Shown piece after piece: positions 13,182-21,673 of a stretch of 22,619 nucleotides of DNA. How positions within the stretch are numbered: the first letter of the stretch is position 1; each line of letters begins with the position of its first letter. The notes below the pieces were generated by a model. That model did no database searches. It was not told the DNA's origin and saw nothing but the letters and a program-made list of their open reading frames with translations. The stretch is from a virus: the IMG/VR virus record IMGVR_UViG_3300029319_000560, positions 1 to 22,619 of that record, one strand, 5' to 3'. The position numbers were made by a program, and so were the translations under genes.

Positions 13182-16100
13182 CCCTTCACCATATCCGAAA
13201 GCACTATATGTAAATTCTCTCGCTACAAAACCTCCTGTTGCTCCGTTTTTAATATTTACTACAAATTGAGTTGAGGTCACACTGGTAATAGTAAAGAAAT
13301 CTCGATCTTGCATATCATTTATATTAATAGAAATTACTGGTTTAAAAACTGTGCTACTGCCACCAACAATAGTAGTTCCTGTAAAAAACTTTTTATTAAA
13401 AGTAACTGTAGTTGCACCACTTCCAGAACTTGTTAAAACTCCGTTTGTTGCACTCGAATTATCTATACTTCTTTCTGTTCTTGGTCTAAATATTATATCA
13501 ACACCTAGCTCTTCAATATCTACATTTTCATAAGTACTTGCATTTTGTATATCGATTTTAAAAGATAAAGTTCTTGCAATTATATCTGTATTTGCAAATG
13601 TCTCAAAATATTGGAAAGTGCAGTTTGAAGTCGTAATTGTTTGAGAAGTACCTGATGTAAAAGTAAAAGTATTTGTGGAAATAGAAGTTATGACATACGT
13701 TCCATCAACTCCAGCACCAGAAGTTGCATCAAAAATAATAGTATCACCGACTGATCTTCCATGAGTATTACTTGTAATAGTTACAGTCGTTCCAGATTGT
13801 GTATATACAGCACTAATATTTGTACTACTTGTAGTGCTTTTAGCAACTTTGAATATAAGATCAGCACTTTTATTAACTGTACCAGAACCAGTAAAATTAC
13901 TTTCAGGCCAATCATCTATGTTATCTGTAAAAGAATCCCATTGAGTTGCAGTGTTAAAACCAGATTTCTTAAAATGTGGCTCTAGGTGTAATCTAAAAAC
14001 ATCACCCAAATCAATGCTATTGGAATGAGAAGCAAAAGTATAGCTTCCAGTTGTATAACCAGTTTCTAATCTTAAACCACTAATACTAGAGTCATATACT
14101 GTGTTTACTTTTGATCCAGCAAAATTATTTGTATGTTCTCTTATTTGTGCAGCTAATTTATTACCTGATGTAATTGTTCTGTTTATAACAACAGAAGTTG
14201 GTGTAACAGATTCATTATCTGCTACATCAACAAAAGTTACAAAATATTCACCACTTTGATAATCATTAATAGTAATTTGGTCGAAATTGCCATCAACTTC
14301 TCTTAATAAATTTGCATTTTGAGGAGTTGCAGTACCATCTGAAGTGAGAGCATATTTTACTTTTACCTTACCGCCAAATAAAACATCTTTATCTGTAGAG
14401 CGATCAAATTTTAAAATTAAATCATCACCACTTTCTTCAAATCTTAAATTACTTACATTAGAAGGTGCTGCTGATAGTCCAACTGCTGTAAGTGATTGAT
14501 CTGCAATACTCGTACTTAATCTATTAAAACTATCAATAGATCTTACAGAAAAATCATACACACCTTCTTTATTGTTTAAAAGAATAAACTGATTTGTTAA
14601 AATATTTTCCACTACTGGCGAGCCACCATTTAATTTATAACTTACTTGATATTTTTTAGCTCCATTTACAAGTCCAATATTAAGAACGATTCTACTGGTT
14701 GCCCTACTATTAACAACAATAAGTTCCTCTTTTAATTCTTGAATTTCTGGTGCATCTAATGGATCAAGTAAGGTTGTTGACGGTCTACCTATACCAACAC
14801 TATTACTTAAATCATCAATAAACGTGTATTTATTATCGTCATAAACAATCGCTGTTATTGAAAACACAAAATTATCTTTTTGCTTAATATTTGTAATTCT
14901 GAATTTTCTATGTTGTACATTACCAGTTTTAACAGCCCAAACCGTTCCAGCTTGCGGTAATGGACTCAAAGCACTTGATAATGTAACTGTACTACCACTT
15001 ACTGATTGTATAGTTTTTTCTTGTACTCCTCCATTAATATCAATTATTAAAAAACTATCACCAGCAATACCTACAGTTGTCTCTGTACTATCATCAACTA
15101 CTACTTCTGTTGAACTTGTAACTGCATTTATTCTGCCACTTGCTCTTATAGTTTCTTTCAATCTATCAGCAATTTTTATTACCATTAAAGGTTCTAATAT
15201 AGAAGCTGCTTCTAAACCACATTCAAAAGTTACTATCTCTGATTCAAAATTTGAATTATAAAGAATTGATCTTCCAAAACGCTGTGCTTGATATTTGTTT
15301 GTTGTATATAAAGCTTGTATATTTGTTTGATTTAATCCGTACTTATCTATTAATGATTGACTAGATCGTACAGATATTTGATCTAACTCCTGTATATCAT
15401 TGTTAAAATAAGAAACATTGACTTGTGTAAATTTCTTATCTTTGTCCGTTCCAGAATAATTAAAAGCACCATCTACAACATTTGCATTAGTGAATAAATA
15501 TGAAGTAACTGTATCTGGTTTATCTAAGGCAATTTTTAAAGATCCATTTTTATAGTACAAACTTGCCCTCATTACACCAGCAACTTCCTTAATAACAGTT
15601 AATCCTTTTTTTCTTGTCTTAATAACACCATTAAAAGAATATCTAGGTATTTGTTGGCCATCAGGAGTATTAATTAGTTCAGAACAATATTCACTTGCTG
15701 CATAAAAAGAAGCTTTATCAATCGTAGCTTCATCTATTTGTAAACCATAGTCTTCTGTTATAAGTGCATATAAAATCCAAGCTGGATCGCTTGTCCATGC
15801 TTTATCCGTTTTAAATGTACCGTTAAAGCTTCCACTAAAAGTTAGTCTGCCAGTTGCTAACTCAACTGTTGAATTGTGTGGAATTTTAACTTTAATTCCT
15901 CTTATAAAATATTTTCTTTGAGGTATATTAGGAAACTGCTCTGCTGAATATCTAAAACCAATATAAGCAGATTTAGGAAACTCTGTAATTGTTGCAATTT
16001 GTGGTAAAACAGCTTGTAGACCTGCAAAAGTAAATGCTGTAAATCTTTTTTCACCTTCTTCATATATATTTAGACCGCTATCAGCAAAAGGATGACTAGC

Positions 16101-16976
16101 ACCAGCAGTTAAAAAACTTGCTCTAAATTCAGCATCTAATCTTAAAACATCAACACTTATTGGATAAGTATTACTTCTTGCTGTTGCAGTTACATATTTA
16201 TCAAAAGGAATATCTATTCTGTAGTCTTTACTATATGTACCAATTGAAACACCGTTTATTTGATCTTCAATACTTGTCGAAGTTCCATCACTTTTTAGAA
16301 TTTCGTTTCCATTTTTATCTCTCATTCTAATTTTTATATGAACATTACCTGATGCACCGTTTGTGAAATGAGCATTTGGTTGGATACCTAACGGTACAGA
16401 AGATCCATCATCCGCACCTATTTGTCTTAAACTATTCCATCTTAAAGTTACAATAACTGCCCTTGGTGTGTTATTTACACCAGATCCAGCATTTACTGTG
16501 CCTGTTATTTTATTAGCTTCAGCATTATTTGTGGAATTATTTACACCCGCTGGGTCAATATTATGAACTGTGTCAGGAGTTAAATTAACTGTTGGTGGAT
16601 TAGCAATTCTAAGCTCATTTATACCTCCCATAAATTCTTGTGGATCAGTACCTGTTCTAATTGCTAATGATGTATTTGGTATATTTTCAACCCCTGTAGA
16701 ACTACGAATTACACGACCATCTAAAAAAATGTCTTGTTGTGCTTGTTGTATATATGTTCTTTCAGCAGCAAGTATTTGAGGATCAGTTGATGTGCTTGGA
16801 GATAAAAGAGTGCTTGGTAAAGAGGTACTGTTTTTAGATGGTGTAGCAAAACCTTCAATTTCTGCTCCATCAGAAACTAAATCTAAAAGAGTAAAAAACT
16901 GTACAGCTTTTAAAAAATCGTTTGGTAAATCCTCTTGTAAATTAAAATTATTTATATTGGTGATTTCTCTAGCCAT
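13179..16976 (-). CDS. J: Tail tip attachment protein J-like (host specificity), 1265 aa
   Basis: The long protein at the end of an M-L-K-I order is the lambda J counterpart, the central tip protein that contacts the host receptor. The N-terminal half carries features common to the family: GFATPSKNSTSLPSTLLSPS, a beta-rich middle, TEDYGLQIDEATIDKASFYA, then RYSFNGVIKTRKKGLTVIKE. From about residue 740 two fibronectin-III-like domains appear (DAPEIQELKEELIVV, then GLSAAPSNVSNLRFEESGDD). The C-terminal third is unlike lambda and probably contacts the fibres or the receptor. Length is similar to lambda J. It follows the I-like gene by three bases. Confidence 0.9.
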   Translation of the reverse strand: MAREITNINNFNLQEDLPNDFLKAVQFFTLLDLVSDGAEIEGFATPSKNSTSLPSTLLSPSTSTDPQILAAERTYIQQAQQDIFLDGRVIRSSTGVENIPNTSLAIRTGTDPQEFMGGINELRIANPPTVNLTPDTVHNIDPAGVNNSTNNAEANKITGTVNAGSGVNNTPRAVIVTLRWNSLRQIGADDGSSVPLGIQPNAHFTNGASGNVHIKIRMRDKNGNEILKSDGTSTSIEDQINGVSIGTYSKDYRIDIPFDKYVTATARSNTYPISVDVLRLDAEFRASFLTAGASHPFADSGLNIYEEGEKRFTAFTFAGLQAVLPQIATITEFPKSAYIGFRYSAEQFPNIPQRKYFIRGIKVKIPHNSTVELATGRLTFSGSFNGTFKTDKAWTSDPAWILYALITEDYGLQIDEATIDKASFYAASEYCSELINTPDGQQIPRYSFNGVIKTRKKGLTVIKEVAGVMRASLYYKNGSLKIALDKPDTVTSYLFTNANVVDGAFNYSGTDKDKKFTQVNVSYFNNDIQELDQISVRSSQSLIDKYGLNQTNIQALYTTNKYQAQRFGRSILYNSNFESEIVTFECGLEAASILEPLMVIKIADRLKETIRASGRINAVTSSTEVVVDDSTETTVGIAGDSFLIIDINGGVQEKTIQSVSGSTVTLSSALSPLPQAGTVWAVKTGNVQHRKFRITNIKQKDNFVFSITAIVYDDNKYTFIDDLSNSVGIGRPSTTLLDPLDAPEIQELKEELIVVNSRATSRIVLNIGLVNGAKKYQVSYKLNGGSPVVENILTNQFILLNNKEGVYDFSVRSIDSFNRLSTSIADQSLTAVGLSAAPSNVSNLRFEESGDDLILKFDRSTDKDVLFGGKVKVKYALTSDGTATPQNANLLREVDGNFDQITINDYQSGEYFVTFVDVADNESVTPTSVVINRTITSGNKLAAQIREHTNNFAGSKVNTVYDSSISGLRLETGYTTGSYTFASHSNSIDLGDVFRLHLEPHFKKSGFNTATQWDSFTDNIDDWPESNFTGSGTVNKSADLIFKVAKSTTSSTNISAVYTQSGTTVTITSNTHGRSVGDTIIFDATSGAGVDGTYVITSISTNTFTFTSGTSQTITTSNCTFQYFETFANTDIIARTLSFKIDIQNASTYENVDIEELGVDIIFRPRTERSIDNSSATNGVLTSSGSGATTVTFNKKFFTGTTIVGGSSTVFKPVISININDMQDRDFFTITSVTSTQFVVNIKNGATGGFVAREFTYSAFGYGEG

Positions 16977-16979
16977 AAT

Positions 16980-17519
16980 TTATGTACTATCAGCTACTTG
17001 TACTGTATCAGCACCAGCACTGATAACAACAGAACCTACTAAACACTCTCCAAAAACCAAAGGAGCAGCACCACCAGCTTTTGTAGTGTTAGCATTTTGA
17101 TTGCCAAGGAAAGATTCTACTTGTGGATCTGATCTACTTTCTGGAGGAACTGGTGCAAGTAAATCAGCTAAAAATTGCAAACCAGTAACAGCAAGAGCAG
17201 AATATAATGCTTGCAATGAAGTTAGTGAAGTATTAATAAAACCAGCAAATAAAGTTCCTAAAAAAGTAAAAAACAAGTTTCCACTAATTAGAGGTATTAC
17301 TTTTATATCTCCTTCTCCCTTTATAATTAAATTTGCAAATGTTATATCTACATCATTCATTACAATGCTATAACAAGCTTCTGATAAATGTTGTTGGCAG
17401 TCTGGATAATTTACTTTAATAAAACTAAATACTTGATCTACATTTGAAACATCAGCTTCAAACTCTTTTACACCACATAATTTTTTTAAAGGCCCATATA
17501 ATTTAATTTTTCTAATCAC
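16980..17519 (-). CDS. I: Tail assembly protein I-like, 179 aa
   Basis: Residues 1-75 form a ubiquitin-like beta-grasp domain (MIRKIKLYGPLKKLCG, then GDIKVIPLIS). A hydrophobic Gly/Ala-rich segment (NLFFTFLGTLFAGF, then ALYSALAVTGLQFLADLL) and the family C-terminus APLVFGECLVGSVVISAGAD follow. I-like proteins act in tip assembly and are not found in the lambda virion. The start is GTG, in a GTGA overlap with the K-like stop. The membrane-like segment is also typical of the family. Confidence 0.85.
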   Translation of the reverse strand: MIRKIKLYGPLKKLCGVKEFEADVSNVDQVFSFIKVNYPDCQQHLSEACYSIVMNDVDITFANLIIKGEGDIKVIPLISGNLFFTFLGTLFAGFINTSLTSLQALYSALAVTGLQFLADLLAPVPPESRSDPQVESFLGNQNANTTKAGGAAPLVFGECLVGSVVISAGADTVQVADST

Positions 17520-17851
17520 AATTCTGTCTCCTCAAAGTGCCAATTATCATCTTGGATCGAATAAATGTACCAATCCATCATATAGATCTTACAGTTACTT
17601 ATATCAGCTTCAGAAGGCTCTGCACTGCCTTCTACATGAGAATGAAGAACCGCTAATATATCTGCGCCACTATCTTCACAAGCTGCAAAATCTAAAGGGT
17701 CAATAGCAAAGGTAATATCATCTTGAACATGAGAGGCAATATTTTTACAGGGATAAAAAAATTCATTGCCACCTCTTTCTACCAACAAACCACAACCTTC
17801 TGCTGGTTTGCACTTTAAAAAATGTTTTTTAGCATCTTCTTTCCAAGTCAT
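17516..17851 (-). CDS. K: Tail tip protein K-like, JAMM-peptidase domain only, 111 aa
   Basis: The N-terminal JAB/MPN domain of lambda K is present: Glu25 in GLLVER, then LHSH (His70, His72), with Ser80 and Asp83 in PSEAD, the full JAMM zinc site. Lambda K also has a C-terminal NlpC/P60 peptidase domain. Here the protein ends right after the JAMM domain at 111 residues, so that domain is absent. Zinc-dependent proteolysis is predicted; the substrate is unknown. Coupled by ATGA to the L-like and GTGA to the I-like gene. Confidence 0.85.
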   Translation of the reverse strand: MTWKEDAKKHFLKCKPAEGCGLLVERGGNEFFYPCKNIASHVQDDITFAIDPLDFAACEDSGADILAVLHSHVEGSAEPSEADISNCKIYMMDWYIYSIQDDNWHFEETEL

Positions 17852-18456
17852 GTAAGAACAAAACTACCAACAGCAGGGAATCTATCTTTTGTTATCTGAT
17901 TTCTCGGTAATTGTAAACTTTCAAAATCTAATGTATTTACAAGTTCAAAACTACAAATTTCTTTGTTTTCAACAATTTTTCTATTAATTTCAAACTTTTG
18001 CTGTTCTAATTCTTTTGATGTATCTGGTGTTCCATAAGGATTTGCAGCAGGGTTGCCACCGATAGGAGCAAAATTAGCAGCATCAATAAATTGAGCCATT
18101 GTTCTAGTTCTTAAAATAATTGCTTTTTGTAAATCATTAAATGGTGTTTGAGCATTAACAAGCTCTAATATCGTAGTAAATGAACTAGCAGTATTAGCAA
18201 AGGTCATTGTAGGTCTTGCCATTACTGTATTATCACCTGTCTCAAATCCTTCAGCCTGACAAGCAATAGCTGTGTATGAATTACCTTTCCAAATAATATC
18301 TGTGTTTATTTCGTTTGTACCATTATGAAATCTGTATAAAGTAGTAGCTGATGAATCTGTAGCTGAATAATGTAAACCAGATACAAGTTGTAATTCAAAT
18401 AATTCAATAATTGTTATGCTATCTAATTTTTGTAACTGCTCAACTGGTATCGTCAT
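17848..18456 (-). CDS. L: Minor tail protein L-like, 202 aa
   Basis: The family pattern is clear: LDSITIIELFELQL, YRFHNGTNEINTDIIWKGN, YTAIACQAEGFETGDNT, then ILRTRTMAQFIDAANF and LVNTLDFESLQLPRN. L forms part of the tip hub near M and the tape measure. Lambda L binds an iron-sulfur cluster through C-terminal cysteines. Here the protein ends just after the LPRN stretch, and only two cysteines remain in all (near 65 and 168), so the cluster region appears to be missing. Overlaps neighbours as ATGA. Confidence 0.85.
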   Translation of the reverse strand: MTIPVEQLQKLDSITIIELFELQLVSGLHYSATDSSATTLYRFHNGTNEINTDIIWKGNSYTAIACQAEGFETGDNTVMARPTMTFANTASSFTTILELVNAQTPFNDLQKAIILRTRTMAQFIDAANFAPIGGNPAANPYGTPDTSKELEQQKFEINRKIVENKEICSFELVNTLDFESLQLPRNQITKDRFPAVGSFVLT

Positions 18457-18803
18457 GGCTGAAATACCTCCTCAAATGTTGCTTGTATTCTAGCCCTATT
18501 TATATAAGGCATAGATTTATTCCAAGATCTACAAAAAAACTGTGATGAAGAACTTTGCCCTGGTGGTGTAAAAGTAAAGCTATCACTATTTTTTGCTCTA
18601 GTATCTAAAAATGTTTCTATGATGTCTGCATCTGTTTCAGAAACTTCAAAAGTAAGTTGATATACTTTAGGATTTTGATTTAAACCAAAAACATTTCTTG
18701 AGATATAACCATCTCCAAACTGTACTTCAACATTTCTTGGTGATGATCTCTTCTGAACTCCATAAGTGGGTTTTATATTTACATCGTTATCAAAATTAGC
18801 CAT
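18453..18803 (-). CDS. M: Minor tail protein M-like, 116 aa
   Basis: Matches the Phage_min_tail family along its length: NVEVQFGDGYISRNVFGLNQ, YQLTFEVSETDADIIETFL, SFTFTPPGQSSSS, FFCRSWNKSMPYINRA and the terminal ATFEEVFQP. The FGDGY, TPP and FEEVF signatures make this a confident call. M bridges the tail tube or tape measure end and the tip. One-base overlap (TAATG) with the tape measure stop. Confidence 0.9.
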   Translation of the reverse strand: MANFDNDVNIKPTYGVQKRSSPRNVEVQFGDGYISRNVFGLNQNPKVYQLTFEVSETDADIIETFLDTRAKNSDSFTFTPPGQSSSSQFFCRSWNKSMPYINRARIQATFEEVFQP

Positions 18804-20647
18804 TATGCAAGTAAACCTCCACTACGTTTTTGTTTTACTATTTCTAATTGTATTGCAGTAGCTAGAGCCTCGCCAAATTGCTGACCATCACCTTCACTTT
18901 GTACAGACGAACCAGAAGCATCTACATTTACTACGATATTTGTTGAGCCACCAAGAGCGTGATTTGGTGTAATTCTTCCAGATACGCCTGGACTAAACAT
19001 TTCAGGCCCACGTTCTCCTACCATATAGCTATTACCAGCTTTAACAGGACCACCTTCTGCTCTGTTTTGGAAGTATTTTCCAACTTTTCCAGGAAGAGCA
19101 CTGAGCATAGAATTTACACCATACTCAAGAAGTGATCTTTGAATCTGTGCAAATACACTACGAGCAACATCACCAAGAGTTTTAGTGCCATTTATTGCAC
19201 CTTCTATCGCATCAACTAAACCTGTTTCTACTGTTGAAGCAATACTTGAATATAATTCATTTAATTTATTTAGTTCATCTCTTGTTTTTATAAGATTCTC
19301 AAGTTGTTTTACTTGCTCTGGTGTTAAATCTTTAACTGCAATTCCCATTTCTTTTGCTGTTGCAAGTTTTAATTTTTCAATCTCTGCTCCTTGTTGGCCT
19401 AATAAAAGTTGATTTTGTAAGAATGTATTTTGATCTTCTAAACTCTTTGTTGCAGAATCAAATTGTTGATTTCTAAGTTTTTCTAATTCTATTCCTTTTC
19501 CTGTTTTAGCTAAAAGTTCCTCTCTTGCTAAAATTTCAGATTTTAATTGATTTATTCGATTTTGTTTATTTTTATTAGCTGCTCTTCCTTTAACAGTAGT
19601 TCCTTCTAATGTTTCAAGCTCACTTCTCATATCTCCAAGCTGCTTGTCTCCTGTTAAATTTGCAAGTCTTCTATTCTCTGCTCTTTGTGCATCAACTAAA
19701 AACATTGACATAAATGGAGCGATAGCTGCTTGTATTCTTGTCATTGCTTTTTTAAATTGATTTCCAGCTAAACGACTAGCTTCTGCAAACTCTGTTAAAT
19801 TTTTAACTCCCTGCTCTCCTATAACTTGATTCATTTCCTCAGTGACCATCGCTAATGCAACATGAGCACCATGCGTTTTTTCTATCAATAAAAGTCTTTT
19901 TTCTTCTACAGAACCAGCTAGACCTAAAGCACCAGTAACAGCCTGAACATTAGGATTTAGTTCGTCAAATGCTTTACCAAGCTCTGACATATTTTGTGCA
20001 AGAGTTGTTAACTGTTGAAGAACAGCAGTAGCAACAAGTCCTCCTGCAAAACCGCCCATCTGTCCTCCAATTTTAGTTCCTGCAAAACCACCAGTAAAAC
20101 CAGCTAGACCTCCAAGTGGGCCTTGTCCAAATAACAATGGAAACGCACCAGAAATAAGTCCGCTTGTAAGGGCTGCTTTATTGCTTCTGTTGTTAAATTT
20201 ATCAAGTTTATTTCCTTGACTTTGTGCTTTATTGTTTTCATTTTGTGCTTGTGTATTTTTTATAAGTTGATTTGTTTCTCTTCCTAGTGCTGTAGCTTGT
20301 TTAGTTGAAGCTGCTAATGCGTCTTTATGTGCTTTTGTTCCGATTGTTAAACTATTTGCATATTCTTCTAAAGCGTCTGCTGCTGCCATTTGTTGATTGG
20401 CAGTTTTACCGAAAGCTCCTTGAGATTTATTAACAGCTTTGACAAGATCGTCCATATCTTGTCTGTATTTTTTTAATTCATTACGAGCACCTTTTCCTCC
20501 TGCACCCCCTGTATTTCGAGGATTCATTATGTCTATCTGACGGATATTATCTACACTTTTTGTTAGTTCTTTTACTTTTGTATTTAATCTATCAAGACCA
20601 GATTGGCCTTTTACCCTTAAATTTATATTTACACCGTATTCGGCCAC
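18803..20647 (-). CDS. Tape measure protein, 614 aa
   Basis: Position between chaperone and M-like gene, a start rich in short repeats and charged helix (INLRVKGQSGLDRLNTKVKE), and long coiled coils (LAREELLAKTGKG, NTFLQNQLLLGQQG) identify the tape measure. A Gly-rich hydrophobic segment at about 155-205 (FPLLFGQGPLGGLAGFTGG...) resembles the membrane-penetrating region used during DNA ejection. The C-terminus (RAEGGPVKAGNSYMVGERGPEMF) is a common tape measure motif. At about 0.15 nm per residue the tail would be near 90 nm, an inference from length. Start codon is GTG. Confidence 0.9.
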   Translation of the reverse strand: MAEYGVNINLRVKGQSGLDRLNTKVKELTKSVDNIRQIDIMNPRNTGGAGGKGARNELKKYRQDMDDLVKAVNKSQGAFGKTANQQMAAADALEEYANSLTIGTKAHKDALAASTKQATALGRETNQLIKNTQAQNENNKAQSQGNKLDKFNNRSNKAALTSGLISGAFPLLFGQGPLGGLAGFTGGFAGTKIGGQMGGFAGGLVATAVLQQLTTLAQNMSELGKAFDELNPNVQAVTGALGLAGSVEEKRLLLIEKTHGAHVALAMVTEEMNQVIGEQGVKNLTEFAEASRLAGNQFKKAMTRIQAAIAPFMSMFLVDAQRAENRRLANLTGDKQLGDMRSELETLEGTTVKGRAANKNKQNRINQLKSEILAREELLAKTGKGIELEKLRNQQFDSATKSLEDQNTFLQNQLLLGQQGAEIEKLKLATAKEMGIAVKDLTPEQVKQLENLIKTRDELNKLNELYSSIASTVETGLVDAIEGAINGTKTLGDVARSVFAQIQRSLLEYGVNSMLSALPGKVGKYFQNRAEGGPVKAGNSYMVGERGPEMFSPGVSGRITPNHALGGSTNIVVNVDASGSSVQSEGDGQQFGEALATAIQLEIVKQKRSGGLLA

Positions 20648-20681
20648 AGCAAAAACAAAACTTTATTTTAGTGTACCGCTT

Positions 20682-20846
20682 TTAGCGTTTTCTTGCTCGT
20701 GATTTATTTTTTGCATCTTCATAGGCTTTATCTTCATATTCTTTTTTTAACTCATAATAAGCAAGCCAATTTATATATTCTTCTTGCGTTAATTTACTGG
20801 TAAGTTCTTGAATAGTCATTCCTAGTTCTGAAGCTAAGAAAAACAT
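20682..20846 (-). CDS. Tail assembly chaperone, second frame (GT-like extension), 54 aa
   Basis: Starts at ATG 20846 as MFFLASELGMTIQELTSKLT, with EEYINWLAYYELKKEYE and a basic end. This is the characteristic C-terminal part of GT chaperones (ELGxT...EEYxxWxAYYEL). The reading frame continues upstream without a start as ARNDWFF, so it is probably reached by a +1 shift near the end of the G-like gene (AAA AGC TAG becomes AAA GCT AGA), giving a fusion of about 177 residues. It may alternatively be translated alone from the ATG. It sits immediately before the tape measure, as expected. Confidence 0.7.
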   Translation of the reverse strand: MFFLASELGMTIQELTSKLTQEEYINWLAYYELKKEYEDKAYEDAKNKSRARKR

Positions 20847-20862
20847 AAAAAACCAATCGTTT

Positions 20863-21216
20863 CTAGCTTTTTAAATCTGCTTTCGCTTCCTCCAATTTAT
20901 ATTGAGCACCAGAATTTAACATTGCAAGTTGAATTTCCTGCAAAACACCAGCATTTATTTCTCTTCTCAACGATGCTCTATGCCCATCTTGAAATAATCT
21001 TTTGCCGTCTTTGTTTAATGCTTTTTGAATCATAAGATTTAAAGCAAAATCTTCACTTGATGCTGATTCTCCAGACATTCCAACGATTGATTCTCTTTCT
21101 GCAATAGTTAATGGATTCCAGTATATTTCTAAAACTGTTTCATCTCCATCTTTCAGTTCATACAAATATTTTTGTTGAACACCAAATTTGTTCTTGAGAA
21201 GTTCTATTGCTTCCAT
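20863..21216 (-). CDS. Tail assembly chaperone (G-like), 117 aa
   Basis: Position before the tape measure and the pattern of G-like chaperones: MEAIELLKNKFGVQQKYLYE, EIYWNPLTIAERESIVGM, ALNLMIQKALNKDGKRLFQD, REINAGVLQEIQLAML and a charged end. These proteins coat the tape measure during tail assembly. The stop TAG at 20863-20865 is preceded by TTA AAA AGC, which could allow a frameshift into the downstream T-like frame. A TATAAT element precedes the start. Confidence 0.8.
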   Translation of the reverse strand: MEAIELLKNKFGVQQKYLYELKDGDETVLEIYWNPLTIAERESIVGMSGESASSEDFALNLMIQKALNKDGKRLFQDGHRASLRREINAGVLQEIQLAMLNSGAQYKLEEAKADLKS

Positions 21217-21234
21217 AAATTTATTAGATTGCTA

Positions 21235-21247
21235 TTCTATTATACTA
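21235..21247 (-). promoter_or_regulatory. TAGTATAATAGAA element (possible promoter -10)
   Basis: Identical 13-mer to that at 13169-13181, again starting with the upstream stop codon, with TATAAT at 21244-21239, 23 bases before the chaperone ATG. A promoter here would separate the chaperone and tape measure from the connector genes. Confidence 0.4.
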
Positions 21248-21673
21248 GGCGTTTGCTGAAAATTGACAAGATATTATTCCAATGAAATGACTTCTATCCT
21301 CTATTTCCAATGGAGTTGGACCATTTATATCTAATACTCTAGGCTTGCAACCAAAAGTATCTGTATAATCAGAAGCATTTACTGAAGTTAAACCATCAAT
21401 AACTGCTTCACATACTTCAGATAAAACAGAAGTACCTTTCGATTTTGGAACGTAAACATTGCACTGAATAACACCAGCATAGTAAGTTGAAGCTGCACCT
21501 TGATTCTGCAAAGTTGATTGGTTAAAATCTACACTCATTAAAATATATTTTTTAGTTTTTCCAGGAGTTGTAAAATGCACATTGTCATAAACCATTGAAA
21601 TAGTAGGATCAACGTCTGAAACCTTGTCTGTCACAGCTTTTTCAAATGCTGCCCTTGTATTAACTAAAGTCAT
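21245..21673 (-). CDS. Tail terminator protein, 142 aa
   Basis: Positional and pattern call. MTLVNTRAAFEKAVTDKVSD, TPGKTKKYILMSVDF, YYAGVIQCNVYVPKSKGTS, VCEAVIDGLTS, and the C-terminal HFIGIISCQFSANA are typical of the U/DUF4128-type terminator that caps the tail tube and joins it to the head. It lies downstream of the HK97 gp10-like gene, with which it overlaps as ATGA. Here the next gene is the chaperone rather than the usual major tail tube protein. Confidence 0.75.
   Translation of the reverse strand: MTLVNTRAAFEKAVTDKVSDVDPTISMVYDNVHFTTPGKTKKYILMSVDFNQSTLQNQGAASTYYAGVIQCNVYVPKSKGTSVLSEVCEAVIDGLTSVNASDYTDTFGCKPRVLDINGPTPLEIEDRSHFIGIISCQFSANA

Noticed and set aside
13351-17373. Plus-strand open frames opposite the J-, I- and fibre-like genes
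   Set aside because: They are shadows of strong minus-strand genes with clear family signatures.
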